64,000 nt of DNA from Thomasclavelia ramosa DSM 1402 (GTDB lineage: Bacteria; Bacillota_I; Bacilli_A; Erysipelotrichales; Coprobacillaceae), in the NCBI RefSeq assembly GCF_014131695.1, contig NZ_CP036346.1, forward strand, positions 1,922,001-1,986,000, read 5' to 3'. The position numbers and the translations under genes were made by a program. The stretch's first letter is position 1, and each line of letters starts with the position of its first letter. This document shows, one piece after another, positions 20,738-30,442 of the stretch. The notes beneath the pieces are model-generated. The model saw only the letters and a program-made list of their open reading frames with translations, had not been told where the DNA came from and ran no database searches.

Positions 20738-21517
20738 TTATGAATAAAAAAATCGACGAATTAAACTTTTCTTTTTATATTTAGCATAAGGTACTTGCTG
20801 CCCGAGTATGCGCTTTGAAATATTAACAAAACAGCTATGTAATAAATGTTGATTATTTAAGAAAATCGGCACACCACGATTATTAGCTTCAATCATATCA
20901 TGGCTATCGTAAACAATCCCTAGCAGCGGTAATGATAAAATCTCTTGAGCATCTTCCACCGTTAATGAGCGAGCTCCTTCAATATCATCAACATTAACTT
21001 TATTAATGATCATATTAATAGTATTAATTCCCTTTTTCATCAATAAACCAACAACACGATCGGCATCACGTAATGATGATACATCTAAATTGACAACAAC
21101 AATTGCTTCATTAGCTAATGAAGCAGAATATTGAAAACCTTTTTCGACTCCAGCTGGACTGTCCACAATAATAAAATCATAATCTTTATTTAATCGTTCA
21201 ATTAATGAATTCATTATTTCTGTATCTAGATTTTCAAATGATAAAGATTTACATGACGGTAATAAGCTCAATCCATCTATACGCTTATCCTTAACTAATA
21301 CTTGTTCAATTGTACAGCGGCCTTCAACGACGTCATTTAAATCATAAACTACACGATTTTCTAACCCCATCATCACATCCAAATTCTTCAATCCAAAATC
21401 ACCATCAATTAAACATACTTTAAATTTTGAAAAAGCTAAGGCACTAGCCAGATTAACGCTAACACTACTTTTACCTACCCCACCTTTTCCGGAAGTAACT
21501 ACAATAACTCTAGACAT
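20738..21517 (-). CDS. minD: Septum site-determining ATPase MinD
   Basis: This 259-residue deviant-Walker ATPase has KGGVGKSS at 11-18, DGDFGLKNLD and DSPAG motifs. The C-terminal KKKSLIRRFFYS is the amphipathic membrane-targeting helix. MinD recruits MinC to block polar division. It overlaps minC by 8 bases. Confidence 0.97.
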   Translation of the reverse strand: MSRVIVVTSGKGGVGKSSVSVNLASALAFSKFKVCLIDGDFGLKNLDVMMGLENRVVYDLNDVVEGRCTIEQVLVKDKRIDGLSLLPSCKSLSFENLDTEIMNSLIERLNKDYDFIIVDSPAGVEKGFQYSASLANEAIVVVNLDVSSLRDADRVVGLLMKKGINTINMIINKVNVDDIEGARSLTVEDAQEILSLPLLGIVYDSHDMIEANNRGVPIFLNNQHLLHSCFVNISKRILGQQVPYAKYKKKSLIRRFFYS

Positions 21518-22085
21518 ATATCATATCCCCCTTATCTAAGAATATTTCGTTGTCCTTATAATAAAGCATCGTAAGTTCATAACTTGTATAATTTCGTCGA
21601 GATACCCCATTAATTCTAACATGGGCATTTTTAAAGAATTGTCCACTAATTTTTGCTCGAGCATTTAATCCCTCAACCAATCCACTGACGCGCCCCATTA
21701 CATACAACTTTCCTTTAAATCTAACAATAGCTCCGGGATTAACTTGACCAATAATCAAAGCATCTTGATCCAATTCTAAAATTTCTCCAGCATGAACAGT
21801 TTTGTTGATTACTTTAATCTTATTTTTCTTCTCTACTTTGGCCATATTGATTCCATCAAACAATAATACCTGCTTACTAAATAATAAATCCAATAATCTT
21901 AATAATTCATGAATACTTAAAATTCGACTTTTAAAATCAAAAAAAGCCCTCGGATAATAGCCATCACTTTTAAGCAATGGTGATTCCAAGAGACTTTCCA
22001 ATTCATTCATTAAACTATTAAAATCTTGATTATCATCTAAAACAAAAACTAGATGATTATTAACTCCTTTTACTTTGATATGCAT
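21510..22085 (-). CDS. minC: Septum site-determining protein MinC
   Basis: This 191-residue FtsZ-polymerisation inhibitor has a divergent N-terminal domain and a C-terminal right-handed beta-helix (AGEILELDQDALIIGQVNPGA, then MGRVSGLVEGL and ARAKISGQFF) that binds MinD. It starts 26 bases inside the end of mreD, after a GAGGGTAAAG site. Confidence 0.92.
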   Translation of the reverse strand: MHIKVKGVNNHLVFVLDDNQDFNSLMNELESLLESPLLKSDGYYPRAFFDFKSRILSIHELLRLLDLLFSKQVLLFDGINMAKVEKKNKIKVINKTVHAGEILELDQDALIIGQVNPGAIVRFKGKLYVMGRVSGLVEGLNARAKISGQFFKNAHVRINGVSRRNYTSYELTMLYYKDNEIFLDKGDMIYV

Positions 22086-22593
22086 TGACTTTACCCTCGA
22101 ATCCTAATTTCTTGTGGATAAAATATACTGGTGCAATCAATAATAAATTAGCTCCTAACGTCGGTAAAAGACGATTTGTCAAGAAAGCTACGATTGATAG
22201 CTGCGTAACATTTGTTATCCACACTAACCAATATATCACAACTTCTTGGGCGATTATTGTCACAATTACGGCGATAAACATCTCTAAAAGGGTATAAGTT
22301 GCTAATTTAGTATATTTCTTTCCAAAAAAAGCATAAACACAATAAAGCAACACATAAATCAGTAAACTATTTGCGTAGACAATCGCATAATAAAGTCCAG
22401 TCACAGTTGCAAATATGTATCGGTGTTCATCACCAATTGTATTATTCAGCAATGTGAACATCATCAAACTAACACAAGGAACAATTGTTATTCCTAATTT
22501 ATCAAAATTATACGGTAAATAATAACTAATAATGCTATCAACAACAAAACTTAATGCCATCACTAGATAATAACGATATAATTGCTTATTCAT
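22060..22593 (-). CDS. mreD: Rod shape-determining protein MreD
   Basis: This 177-residue protein has about five membrane helices and the small polytopic MreD fold (VMALSFVVDSIISYYLP near the start). It overlaps mreC by 8 bases and minC by 26. It couples elongation proteins to the cell-wall synthesis complex. Sequence signatures of this family are weak, so context carries much of the call. Confidence 0.88.
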   Translation of the reverse strand: MNKQLYRYYLVMALSFVVDSIISYYLPYNFDKLGITIVPCVSLMMFTLLNNTIGDEHRYIFATVTGLYYAIVYANSLLIYVLLYCVYAFFGKKYTKLATYTLLEMFIAVIVTIIAQEVVIYWLVWITNVTQLSIVAFLTNRLLPTLGANLLLIAPVYFIHKKLGFEGKVNAYQSKRS

Positions 22594-23431
22594 TACTATC
22601 GCTCCTAAACACTACCGCAACATATGACAGATCATTAAAATCTGCTGCCGGCTTAACTCTAATTGTTTTTGATGTTCCATCTTCAGAAACAATAGAACTT
22701 TCTACAGTTCCAATATAAATTCCTTTAGGCGCTTTCCCACCTAAGCCAGAAGTTATTACTTTGGCATTATCTTCAAATTTTTCAACATCACTAAATAGAG
22801 TAATTTCAAAACATTTTGACTCAATGTCATAACGATTTAAAAGTCCATAAACATTTTGATCACCATTAATAACTTGAATCGGTAATGCAGAAGTAGGATT
22901 CTCTGCTGTTAATAACTGAACTCGCGCCGTCACTTCTGTAACCGAAGTAACCTTACCAATCATTCCTTTTGAAGAAATTACGACCATATCTTTGCTAACT
23001 CCAGCCAAACTTCCTAAATCAATTGTAATTTCGTTATTCCAATCATCACTTTCACGAACAAATGATGTTGTCTTAACATTATAATCAGTTGGCAAATATT
23101 CAATATTTAGCATCTTTTTCAACTCATCAATCTCTTTTGAAAGAACATCAGTATTAACTTCGACACTGGCATAAGATGATAATTTTGCTTTTAAAATCTT
23201 ATTTTCTTTATAAACATCTTTTAACTCATTATATTCACTAAATAAATTACTTACAAATTCAACTGGTTTTTTTACTACATAATACTCTATTGCAGCAATC
23301 GAATCGCTGACCATTCGCTCAAGTCCCCCTTGGGTTCTTGAAAATACCAATGATATAGTAGAAAAAACAACAATTGCTACCGTTATAATTAAAACTATTC
23401 TCTTATTTCTTTGTTTTTTACGATTATTCAA
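22586..23431 (-). CDS. mreC: Rod shape-determining protein MreC
   Basis: This 281-residue protein has a single membrane helix (about 12-30), a coiled coil (NELKDVYKENKILKAKLSSY) and the extracytoplasmic beta domain with GSLAGVSKDMVVIS and GMIGKV. It scaffolds elongasome proteins. Only 57 bases separate it from radC, so the mreB gene that normally intervenes is missing here. Confidence 0.95.
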   Translation of the reverse strand: MNNRKKQRNKRIVLIITVAIVVFSTISLVFSRTQGGLERMVSDSIAAIEYYVVKKPVEFVSNLFSEYNELKDVYKENKILKAKLSSYASVEVNTDVLSKEIDELKKMLNIEYLPTDYNVKTTSFVRESDDWNNEITIDLGSLAGVSKDMVVISSKGMIGKVTSVTEVTARVQLLTAENPTSALPIQVINGDQNVYGLLNRYDIESKCFEITLFSDVEKFEDNAKVITSGLGGKAPKGIYIGTVESSIVSEDGTSKTIRVKPAADFNDLSYVAVVFRSDSNE

Positions 23432-23488
23432 ATTACCACCTCACATCCATATCATTATAAGGCATTAATATAAAATAATCAATTATCT

Positions 23489-24166
23489 TTAAACTTCAAT
23501 AATCTTATTTGAAGCAAAACTATAAAATCTACTACGACCAATAATTAAATGGTCAACTACATCTATATCTAATTCTTTTGCCATACTATATAGGCGCTCG
23601 GTTGCTTCAATATCTTCAATTGATGGTTCAGGATTACCCGAAGGATGATTATGAACGACCATCACACGATTACTACCACAGATCAATGCTTCTTTAAACA
23701 GCTCTCTCCCACTAATAATAGATATGTTATTCCCACCAATAAATACGGTTTTTTCTTTAATTACCTCTAAGCGTGAATTTAAACATAATACAATCACTTT
23801 TTCCTGCTGTTCAAACATTAATTGATTTTTCAACAATTCATAACCATCACGCGGTTCTTTAATAGCTGACATAGCCACAGGCTGTTTATCCAAACGTTTA
23901 GCAATTTCAATAATAGCTAAAACTTCTATTGCTTTAGCTTGTTTGATTCCTTTAATCTGAATCAACTGATAATAATTGATATCATGCAAATAACGAAAAC
24001 CCCCAATTTCATTTATAACACGTTGAGCCAATTCAATCGCTGATTCTTGCTTATTTCCAGTTCTTAAGACTAATGCTAATAATTCAATATTATTTAGGCT
24101 TTCAATTCCGTGATGGAAGGCTTTTTCGCGCGGTCGTTCTTCCAATGGATAGTTTTTTAATTTCAT
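23489..24166 (-). CDS. radC: DNA repair protein RadC (JAB/MPN family)
   Basis: This 225-residue protein has an N-terminal helix-hairpin-helix region (NNIELLALVLRTGNKQESA, then LIQIKGIKQAKAIEVLAI) and a JAMM metalloprotease-like motif, VVHNHPSGNPEPSIEDIEAT. The exact biochemical role is unresolved despite the name. It overlaps the SPOR-like gene by 4 bases. Confidence 0.95.
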   Translation of the reverse strand: MKLKNYPLEERPREKAFHHGIESLNNIELLALVLRTGNKQESAIELAQRVINEIGGFRYLHDINYYQLIQIKGIKQAKAIEVLAIIEIAKRLDKQPVAMSAIKEPRDGYELLKNQLMFEQQEKVIVLCLNSRLEVIKEKTVFIGGNNISIISGRELFKEALICGSNRVMVVHNHPSGNPEPSIEDIEATERLYSMAKELDIDVVDHLIIGRSRFYSFASNKIIEV

Positions 24167-24549
24167 GATCCTAATTCTTTAATAATTGCTTCATAATCTT
24201 GTTTTTCAATAACCTCTTTAAAACTACTTTCGAATTTCGTTTGTTTTATTACACATGTGATTCCACTTTCACTAATTGTATTCCCCATGTCCTTTGCCTC
24301 CTTTTCATCCAAAAACACACCTGTTATCACTACGAAATTATTATCTTTTTGATACTTATAATTCGGTTTCCCTAAATCTGATAACTTTTTTATCATTTCA
24401 TTAGCGTTTTCATCTTGTTTATATATTCCTACTTGAACTATGTAAGTATTAATATAACTATTGATCGTTGAAAAAAACTTCAAATAGATTCCACAAAAAC
24501 AAATTGATAAAGCAACTGCTAACACTACTACAAGTCTTACTATTTTCAT
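24163..24549 (-). CDS. Membrane-anchored SPOR-domain-like protein, SpoIIB position
   Basis: This 128-residue protein has a short N-terminal membrane helix (LVVVLAVALSICFCGIYL) and an SPOR-like domain (about 36-105): YIVQVGIYKQDENANEMIKKL, then FVVITGVFLDEKEAKDMGNTI. SPOR domains bind denuded septal glycan. In Bacillus the gene beside radC is followed upstream by spoIIB, which encodes an SPOR protein acting at the sporulation septum. This protein is much shorter, so SpoIIB equivalence is a positional inference. Confidence 0.72.
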   Translation of the reverse strand: MKIVRLVVVLAVALSICFCGIYLKFFSTINSYINTYIVQVGIYKQDENANEMIKKLSDLGKPNYKYQKDNNFVVITGVFLDEKEAKDMGNTISESGITCVIKQTKFESSFKEVIEKQDYEAIIKELGS

Positions 24550-24598
24550 CTTGCACCTCCAAATCTAGTATATGTTAGCAGTTTATAAATATGCTCAA

Positions 24599-24736
24599 TT
24601 AACGTGTAATTGAAAAACGTTTTCTTAATAATTTAGCAACGCTATAACCAGCAGCTACAGCTACTAAAGAAATCACATAAACAATCGCTCCGCCACCATT
24701 GATCTTTTGCTGAGATGTAATCGATAATTCTTTCAT
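24599..24736 (-). CDS. Double-glycine-leader peptide 2 (bacteriocin-like)
   Basis: This 45-residue peptide starts at ATG 24736: leader MKELSITSQQKINGGG, then a hydrophobic, strongly basic segment ending KLLRKRFSITR (net charge about +6). The leader fits the class II bacteriocin/peptide pheromone pattern (ELxxxxxxxIxGG). The mature part, about 29 residues, would be a membrane-active helix with GYSVAK. The stop of peptide 1 is 2 bases before this ATG (TAAAATG), so the pair is translationally linked. No peptidase-transporter or immunity gene is recognised nearby. Confidence 0.72.
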   Translation of the reverse strand: MKELSITSQQKINGGGAIVYVISLVAVAAGYSVAKLLRKRFSITR

Positions 24737-24737
24737 T

Positions 24738-24896
24738 TTAACGCCACTCGATTGAAATAATTTTAGGAATCGATACACGTCCAGCCCCCGAACGAAACAT
24801 CTTATAAATTGCAGTTCCAATTACGACACAAAAGAAAAATCCCGTAACACCACCGCCCATTACTTCCATTTGCATACATTGCTGTAATTCATTCAT
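24738..24896 (-). CDS. Double-glycine-leader peptide 1 (bacteriocin-like)
   Basis: This 52-residue peptide starts at ATG 24896, set by a strong GAGGAGG site 7 bases upstream. The leader MNELQQCMQMEVMGGG precedes a hydrophobic stretch (VTGFFFCVVIGTAIYKMF) and a polar end with RSGAGRVSIPK and a terminal EWR. The 16-residue leader with GGG matches the partner peptide in length and cleavage point. Such paired small genes are typical of two-peptide bacteriocins or secreted signals; the function here is unproven. Confidence 0.72.
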   Translation of the reverse strand: MNELQQCMQMEVMGGGVTGFFFCVVIGTAIYKMFRSGAGRVSIPKIISIEWR

Positions 24897-24993
24897 TTTT
24901 CTTGCCTCCTCTTTTGAATTTAAGGTCACACTCACCACTAAACCTTATATTATTATTTACTGCAAGAAAATAATTTTTACTTTTAAAAATAGA

Positions 24994-25019
24994 AAAAAGA
25001 TGAATTTCTTCATCTTTTT
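24994..25019 (-). terminator. Terminator of valS
   Basis: The stem AAAAAGATGAA/TTCATCTTTTT (24994-25004 with 25009-25019) overlaps the valS stop and precedes a T-rich tract on the minus strand. Confidence 0.85.
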
Positions 25020-27639
25020 ACATTTGTTCTAATTTTTCTTTTACAGCATCATACTTAGATTGATAATCCGCTAATTTATTTCTTTCTAGTTCAACTTTTT
25101 CTTTTGGAGCTTTTGAAGTGAACTTCTCATTTGCCAACATATTTTGACAACGTTTAATTTCTCCTTCTAACTTTTTAAGTTGATTAGCTAATTTTTCTTT
25201 TTCAGCATCTTTATCAATATAATCCCCTAATTCAACTAATAATGAATTGCCACCTTTAATTGTAATATTTGCAACCTCACCAGCAGCATTAAGATTATAA
25301 CCTGAACAAACTGCATTACATAATTTCTTGATGTAAGGTAAACATTTATTTAACAATCCTTCTAGATCATCGTTTTTAGTATTGATCACGTATGGCACTT
25401 CAATTGCATTTTTAATCGTATATTGTGTTCTGATTTCACGGATACCTTTTACAATATCGATTAAATATGTAAATTGATCATTAATACTTTCATCAGTAAA
25501 ATGATCATTTACTTCTGGCCAGATAGCAATACAAATAGATTCTTCTAAATGTGGAATTGCCTGGAAGATTTCTTCAGTTACAAATGGCATGAATGGATGC
25601 AGCATTTTAACAATCGCATTTAAAACATAAACTAATGTATTTAAACTTGCCTGTTTTTCTGTATCATTAGTACTATTTAAATGTACTTTTGTAAGTTCAA
25701 TATACCATGAACAGAAGTCATCCCAAATAAATTTATATAACTCACTACCAACATTAACAAATTCAAATTTATCCATGTTAATATCTACTTCACGAATCAC
25801 TTCATTTAAACGATTTAAAATCCATTTATCACAAAGATTTAGATTATCAAATGATAATTCTTCAAATTTCATTTCATCATCAATATTCATTAAAACAAAA
25901 CGAGCACTATTCCAAATTTTATTGATAAAGTTCCATGATGCTTCTAATTTTTCCGGAATATAACGCAAATCCATTCCTGGTGCCGAATTAGTTGTTAAGA
26001 AGAAGCGTAATGTATCAGCACCATATTCATCAATAACATCCATCGGATCAACACCATTGCCTAACGATTTTGACATCTTTCTCCCTTGTTCATCACGAAT
26101 CAAACCATGAATTAAAACATGTTCGAATGGTCTTTCCTCAGTGAAGTGTAATGATTGGAAAATCATTCTGCTCACCCAGAAGAAAATAATATCGTACCCT
26201 GTAACTAAAGTATTGGTAGGAAAATAACGCTTAAATAATTCACTATCGGTATTAGGCCATCCAAGTGTTGAAAATGGCCATAGTGCACTTGAAAACCATG
26301 TATCTAGGACATCTTCGTCTTGTTTCCAGTTTTCTAAATCAGCAGGTGGATTTTTCCCAACATAAACTTCACCGGTTTCTTTATGATACCAAGCCGGTAC
26401 TTGATGTCCCCACCATAATTGACGAGATATACACCAGTCTTCAATATTTTCCATCCACTGATTAAATGTTTTTTCAAAACGTTCAGGGACAAAATTTACT
26501 TTAGAATCCTTTAACTGATTTTCTAAAGCTGCCTTAGCTAATGGCTCCATTTTAACAAACCATTGTTTTGATAAATATGGTTCAACGATTGCATTACTTC
26601 TTTCTGAATGCCCCACCTGATGCATATGTTTTTCAATATGGTCAACAACCCCAGCTGCTTTAAAATCAGCAACCAAAGCCTCTCGACAAGCAAAACGATC
26701 CATTCCTGCATATTTATGTGCCAGTTCATTCATAGTTCCGTCATCATTCATACAAATTGGCATTTCTAAGTTATATTTTTTTGCTAACGCAAAGTCATTA
26801 GGGTCATGAGCAGGGGTACATTTCATTACCGCTGTCCCAAATGACATATCAATATAGCTATCAGCCATGATTGGTAACGCTTCACCATTAGCTGGATTGA
26901 TTGCTTTTTTCCCGACTAGGTGAGTATAACGTTCATCATCAGGGTGCACAAATATAGCTTGATCGGCAAACATTGTTTCAGGACGTGTTGTCGCAATAAT
27001 TAATTGTTCATCACTATCAACGATTTGATATTTAAAATAATACATCGCCCCTTCAATTTCTTTATGAATCACTTCAATGTTACTTAATGCCGTTCTTTGA
27101 ACTGGGTCCCAATTAATGATCCGTTTCCCTTGGTAAATCAATCCTTCATTATATAATTTAACAAATACTTCTTTAACTGCTTCGCTTAAACCATCATCTA
27201 AAGTAAAACGTTCTTTAGAATAATCTAATGATAAACCTAATTTTTCCCATTGAGCTCGAATAATTGAAGCATATTCTTCCTTCCATGACCATGCTTTTTC
27301 TAAAAAGCCATCACGACCAAGATCATAACGAGAAATACCTTCTTCACGCATCCTTGCCTCTACCTTAGCTTGAGTTGCAATACCCGCATGATCCATTCCC
27401 GGCAGCCACAAAGCATCATAACCTTGCATTCTTTTATAACGGATGATCATATCTTGTAAAGTTGTATCCCAAGCATGACCTAAGTGTAATTTACCAGTTA
27501 CATTAGGTGGGGGAATAACAATTGAATACGGCTTTTTGCTAGTATCACCAGCTTCAAAATATTTTTTATCGATCCAATGACGATATTTTCCTTCTTCTAC
27601 TTTATGATGATTATACTTCGGTTCCAGTTGTTTGCTCAT
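25018..27639 (-). CDS. valS: Valine--tRNA ligase
   Basis: This 873-residue class I synthetase has the HIGH-type motif [15 protein letters not shown] (45-59), the editing CP1 insertion with [10 protein letters not shown], the KMSKS motif ([11 protein letters not shown]), an anticodon-binding domain and the C-terminal coiled-coil arm ([19 protein letters not shown]). It charges tRNA-Val. It lies 3' of a T-box leader but with one unrelated gene between, and it overlaps that gene by 29 bases. Confidence 0.98.
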   Translation of the reverse strand: MSKQLEPKYNHHKVEEGKYRHWIDKKYFEAGDTSKKPYSIVIPPPNVTGKLHLGHAWDTTLQDMIIRYKRMQGYDALWLPGMDHAGIATQAKVEARMREEGISRYDLGRDGFLEKAWSWKEEYASIIRAQWEKLGLSLDYSKERFTLDDGLSEAVKEVFVKLYNEGLIYQGKRIINWDPVQRTALSNIEVIHKEIEGAMYYFKYQIVDSDEQLIIATTRPETMFADQAIFVHPDDERYTHLVGKKAINPANGEALPIMADSYIDMSFGTAVMKCTPAHDPNDFALAKKYNLEMPICMNDDGTMNELAHKYAGMDRFACREALVADFKAAGVVDHIEKHMHQVGHSERSNAIVEPYLSKQWFVKMEPLAKAALENQLKDSKVNFVPERFEKTFNQWMENIEDWCISRQLWWGHQVPAWYHKETGEVYVGKNPPADLENWKQDEDVLDTWFSSALWPFSTLGWPNTDSELFKRYFPTNTLVTGYDIIFFWVSRMIFQSLHFTEERPFEHVLIHGLIRDEQGRKMSKSLGNGVDPMDVIDEYGADTLRFFLTTNSAPGMDLRYIPEKLEASWNFINKIWNSARFVLMNIDDEMKFEELSFDNLNLCDKWILNRLNEVIREVDINMDKFEFVNVGSELYKFIWDDFCSWYIELTKVHLNSTNDTEKQASLNTLVYVLNAIVKMLHPFMPFVTEEIFQAIPHLEESICIAIWPEVNDHFTDESINDQFTYLIDIVKGIREIRTQYTIKNAIEVPYVINTKNDDLEGLLNKCLPYIKKLCNAVCSGYNLNAAGEVANITIKGGNSLLVELGDYIDKDAEKEKLANQLKKLEGEIKRCQNMLANEKFTSKAPKEKVELERNKLADYQSKYDAVKEKLEQM

Positions 27640-28282
27640 CAGTTGTTACCTCCAAATCAATAAAATCATTTTTGTTTTCACGAATAAATTTAGCTGCTTT
27701 ATTAACAATTCCAGAAGATTTCAACATTGACAATAATGAGCTTGTAAAATCAGAAAAATTATATTTTCCATAATCACTATCTTCATCTAATTCAATTTCT
27801 TCCTCATTTTCAATCATTACAGCTAATTTTTCTGCTGCAGTCATCAACTCAGCAATTTCATGGCAATCCACAGCCTCAAATGCTTTAATGGCATATGGAC
27901 GATAAAGGCAATATGGTTCCTTAATAAAGAATGAGTGCAATGAACCACGCCCTCCTTCCATTGAAAGTTCTACTTGATAAATAGTGTAGATCAGTAATTC
28001 GCTTGGTGTCATTACATCAATCAATGTTCCAGTAATTTCTTCTCCTTCATACAATTTATCTTCTTTTGCTAAAAGGTGGAATAAAACAGCATGTGTTAAC
28101 TCTTCATCAGGAGTTTGATCAAACACTTCGCTTGTAAAATGACTATACTTAACCCGGTTTTCTTCATATGCAGCCCGCTGTTGTTTTTGATATTTTTTAA
28201 CTTGACGCATTTTACCACTATAAAAATACATTAAAAATAAACATCCACCTAAAAATAAAATCCAAACCACTGAATAACTCAT
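27611..28282 (-). CDS. Membrane-anchored unknown protein, DMP19/DUF4375-like
   Basis: This protein of 223 residues has one N-terminal membrane helix ([18 protein letters not shown]), a basic stop-transfer segment ([13 protein letters not shown]) and a cytoplasmic helical domain with [18 protein letters not shown], resembling the DMP19/DUF4375 core. ATG 28282 follows GGAGGAAATT, so the longer frame through the T-box terminator is not used. It is the first gene after the T-box leader and is coupled to valS. The link between this protein and valine charging is unknown. Confidence 0.75.
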   Translation of the reverse strand: MSYSVVWILFLGGCLFLMYFYSGKMRQVKKYQKQQRAAYEENRVKYSHFTSEVFDQTPDEELTHAVLFHLLAKEDKLYEGEEITGTLIDVMTPSELLIYTIYQVELSMEGGRGSLHSFFIKEPYCLYRPYAIKAFEAVDCHEIAELMTAAEKLAVMIENEEEIELDEDSDYGKYNFSDFTSSLLSMLKSSGIVNKAAKFIRENKNDFIDLEVTTDEQTTGTEV

Positions 28283-28299
28283 AATTTCCTCCTTAAAAT

Positions 28300-28329
28300 A
28301 AAAAAGCACCGTCATAAGGACGAATGCTC
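28300..28329 (-). terminator. T-box-controlled terminator
   Basis: On the minus strand AGCA-TTCGTC pairs with GACG-GTGCT around CTTAT, followed by six T residues. It is mutually exclusive with the antiterminator that includes the T-box sequence. Confidence 0.88.
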
Positions 28330-28510
28330 GTGGTACCACCTTACTTTGCATAGCTTATCTATGCCTCAAGACCTTAACGCAGTCATACGTGTCTACCTAC
28401 TTTTTTCAATAGACATGCTCCTAGGCTACCTTCAATCCATTATCTTATCCCCTTCCACCAGCCAGGGACTCTCTTAAAAGTTTCTGGATCTACTCCTCCT
28501 AATCATTGCT
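28330..28510 (-). ncRNA. T-box riboswitch, valine type
   Basis: The canonical T-box sequence AAGGTGGTACCACG occurs at 28342-28329, preceded by a long structured Stem I region containing AGAGAGTCCCTGGCTGGTGG and followed by the terminator. A GTA triplet in GAAGGTAGCC (28429-28427) sits where a Val specifier codon would be expected. Uncharged tRNA-Val would pair with it and with the T-box bulge to permit readthrough into the DMP19-like gene and valS. The specifier is inferred from position, not from a folded model. Confidence 0.93.
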
Positions 28511-28537
28511 AGAAATATTCTAACAAAATCATCAGCC

Positions 28538-29452
28538 CTAGTCAATCGCTAACTTTTTATTTAACGAAGAAATTGAATCCAAATAATATAATAAGCGAGA
28601 CATCATGATAATATTATTAATTTCATCATGTCCTAATTCAATGATCGGAACAACATGTAACAAACACTGTAATAAAAGCCGCTCTTCTTTTAAGAGCTTT
28701 ATCTTACAAAAATAACTATCAAGAATAACGTCAAAATCAAAGATAAACTCTGGAATTCTTTGATACATATTATAAATATCATAAATACATAAGTTGATTT
28801 TAATTTGATCAATAGAAATTAATTTACTTTCTTTCATCATTACATGACTATAATTAAAATTATTATATGTCAGACATAATCTTATCGTATCTAGATTGCA
28901 AACATATTGTTCATAGCATTCCAAAAGTTCTAAGGCTTTTTTTAGACAACCTTCAATTCGATGATAATTTAAAACAAACATCCATCCTGTTGGACTACGA
29001 TACGATAAAACTTCAAAATTACTCATAATTTCATTGTAATAAGCTTGACGCTCATGAATAATATTTGCTATATCTTCAATTTGACGTTTAAAAAAACTCT
29101 TTGAAACACTATAATTAAAAAAAGAAGTTGAATGCAAATATGATAAGCATTCATAATAAAATTTTAATTTTAATTCTTTAACGATTGCATTATCACTTGC
29201 TAACCAAGGACTTAAATAAAAAGTTTTATCCTCATAACTTGTTAGAACTTGTTTTTTATAATTTCTGATTACTGGCAAAAAGCATTTTAAATGCAAGCTC
29301 TCTATATGATCAATAACAACAGTCAATCCATTGTCTTCAACAAACTTTAAACAAAAGAATCCTTCACGACATTTTACTTTATAGACTTTTTTTGTTACTT
29401 TAATATAACCAATAACTTCTAGTGAATAGGCTTCCTTAATTAATTCGTTCAT
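28538..29452 (-). CDS. ysxE: YsxE/CotS-like spore coat kinase-fold protein
   Basis: This 304-residue protein has the aminoglycoside-phosphotransferase-like fold of the CotS/YsxE/YutH spore coat family: an N-terminal lobe (GFFCLKFVEDN) and a C-lobe in which the catalytic HxDxxxxN is replaced by LTYNNFNYSHVM and the metal DxD by ISIDQIK. It is therefore probably a pseudokinase. It overlaps the SpoVID-like gene by 4 bases and precedes valS, exactly the Bacillus order spoVID-ysxE-valS. Assignment rests on fold pattern plus synteny. Confidence 0.8.
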   Translation of the reverse strand: MNELIKEAYSLEVIGYIKVTKKVYKVKCREGFFCLKFVEDNGLTVVIDHIESLHLKCFLPVIRNYKKQVLTSYEDKTFYLSPWLASDNAIVKELKLKFYYECLSYLHSTSFFNYSVSKSFFKRQIEDIANIIHERQAYYNEIMSNFEVLSYRSPTGWMFVLNYHRIEGCLKKALELLECYEQYVCNLDTIRLCLTYNNFNYSHVMMKESKLISIDQIKINLCIYDIYNMYQRIPEFIFDFDVILDSYFCKIKLLKEERLLLQCLLHVVPIIELGHDEINNIIMMSRLLYYLDSISSLNKKLAID

Positions 29453-30426
29453 GGAACATATGGAATGATTAAGACACTGCCGGCTTCTAGAGCCTTATCT
29501 TGGTTATAATTGCGGATTATTTCTTCTTCCACACTATAACGGGTCGCCACTTCACTATAACTATCATTTTCTTTAACTATATATAAGTAATAAGTTCCCA
29601 CACTATCGCTAGTGTCTTGAAAAATTGGTCGTGACTTGCTTTGGTAAACCTTTTCTTGAAGTTGTTCACTAATCTCCTCAGCCATAGCTGTTTCTTTTTT
29701 ACTGACTTCCATTACAGCAGCTTCTTTAGCAACATGTGCCATTGGTTCTTTGGTCATATGAACAGCCGGTTCTTTTGCTGCGTGTACTGATGACTCTGAT
29801 TTCTGCGGTATTACAGCAACTTTTGATGTTTCTAAGTTTTTAGGATGATTATCCATTTCTTTTGCCACTGCTTTTATCTCTTTTACTGTTGAAGTCGTAG
29901 TTTCAGCAGCCATCGGCTTACTTTCTGGCTGCTTTGCTTGAGCAACGTAAGCTGGAGTTACTGGCCCAGTTTCTTGGACTTCGACAGGTTTAGCTCGAAC
30001 TAATTGCTCAATTGAAGCATTAGCTGGTTCAGTATCCTTGATTAAGTTTTCAATTTCTTCAAGTGCTTCATCATGCCCAAGATGCTCATCCCGTACATAT
30101 CGATCTTCTCCTTCTACCACCCCATGAATACCTACTTCAATCTTAATTTGGATATTTCCATCTTTAATAAAATAATCAAAATCTTCAACTTTAATATTGA
30201 AATCTCGCTGATCAACAATCTTATCAAATGTTGCCAATACATCTAATTCAATATTTTCATCAAATTTATGATTGCCATTATACTCTCCTTTAACAATTAA
30301 ACTTCCTACTGCTCGAACGCCTACACTTTCAATCTTGTAATTAATAGACTCATCTACTGATAATGATAATAATTCATTCAATTGATGATTTAAATCAATC
30401 CATTTTTCAAAATATATCTTTTGCAT
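29449..30426 (-). CDS. spoVID: SpoVID-like spore coat morphogenetic protein with C-terminal LysM
   Basis: This 325-residue protein has three parts: an N-terminal beta-rich region resembling SpoVID (LNELLSLSVDESINY, then GSLIVKGEYNG), a low-complexity linker rich in Ala, Glu and Lys with the recurring HxxKEP pattern (about 140-265), and a C-terminal LysM domain (YYLYIVKENDSYSEVATRY, ending VLIIPYVP). In Bacillus SpoVID guides the coat around the forespore together with SafA. The stop overlaps the YsxE-like gene. A sigma-E-like promoter lies directly upstream. Confidence 0.85.
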   Translation of the reverse strand: MQKIYFEKWIDLNHQLNELLSLSVDESINYKIESVGVRAVGSLIVKGEYNGNHKFDENIELDVLATFDKIVDQRDFNIKVEDFDYFIKDGNIQIKIEVGIHGVVEGEDRYVRDEHLGHDEALEEIENLIKDTEPANASIEQLVRAKPVEVQETGPVTPAYVAQAKQPESKPMAAETTTSTVKEIKAVAKEMDNHPKNLETSKVAVIPQKSESSVHAAKEPAVHMTKEPMAHVAKEAAVMEVSKKETAMAEEISEQLQEKVYQSKSRPIFQDTSDSVGTYYLYIVKENDSYSEVATRYSVEEEIIRNYNQDKALEAGSVLIIPYVP

Positions 30427-30442
30427 ATATACCTCCCATCAA

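Noticed and set aside
24738-24938. Longer 66-codon version of peptide 1
   Set aside because: The GAGGAGG site fixes the start at 24896; the upstream extension is in the ribosome-binding region.
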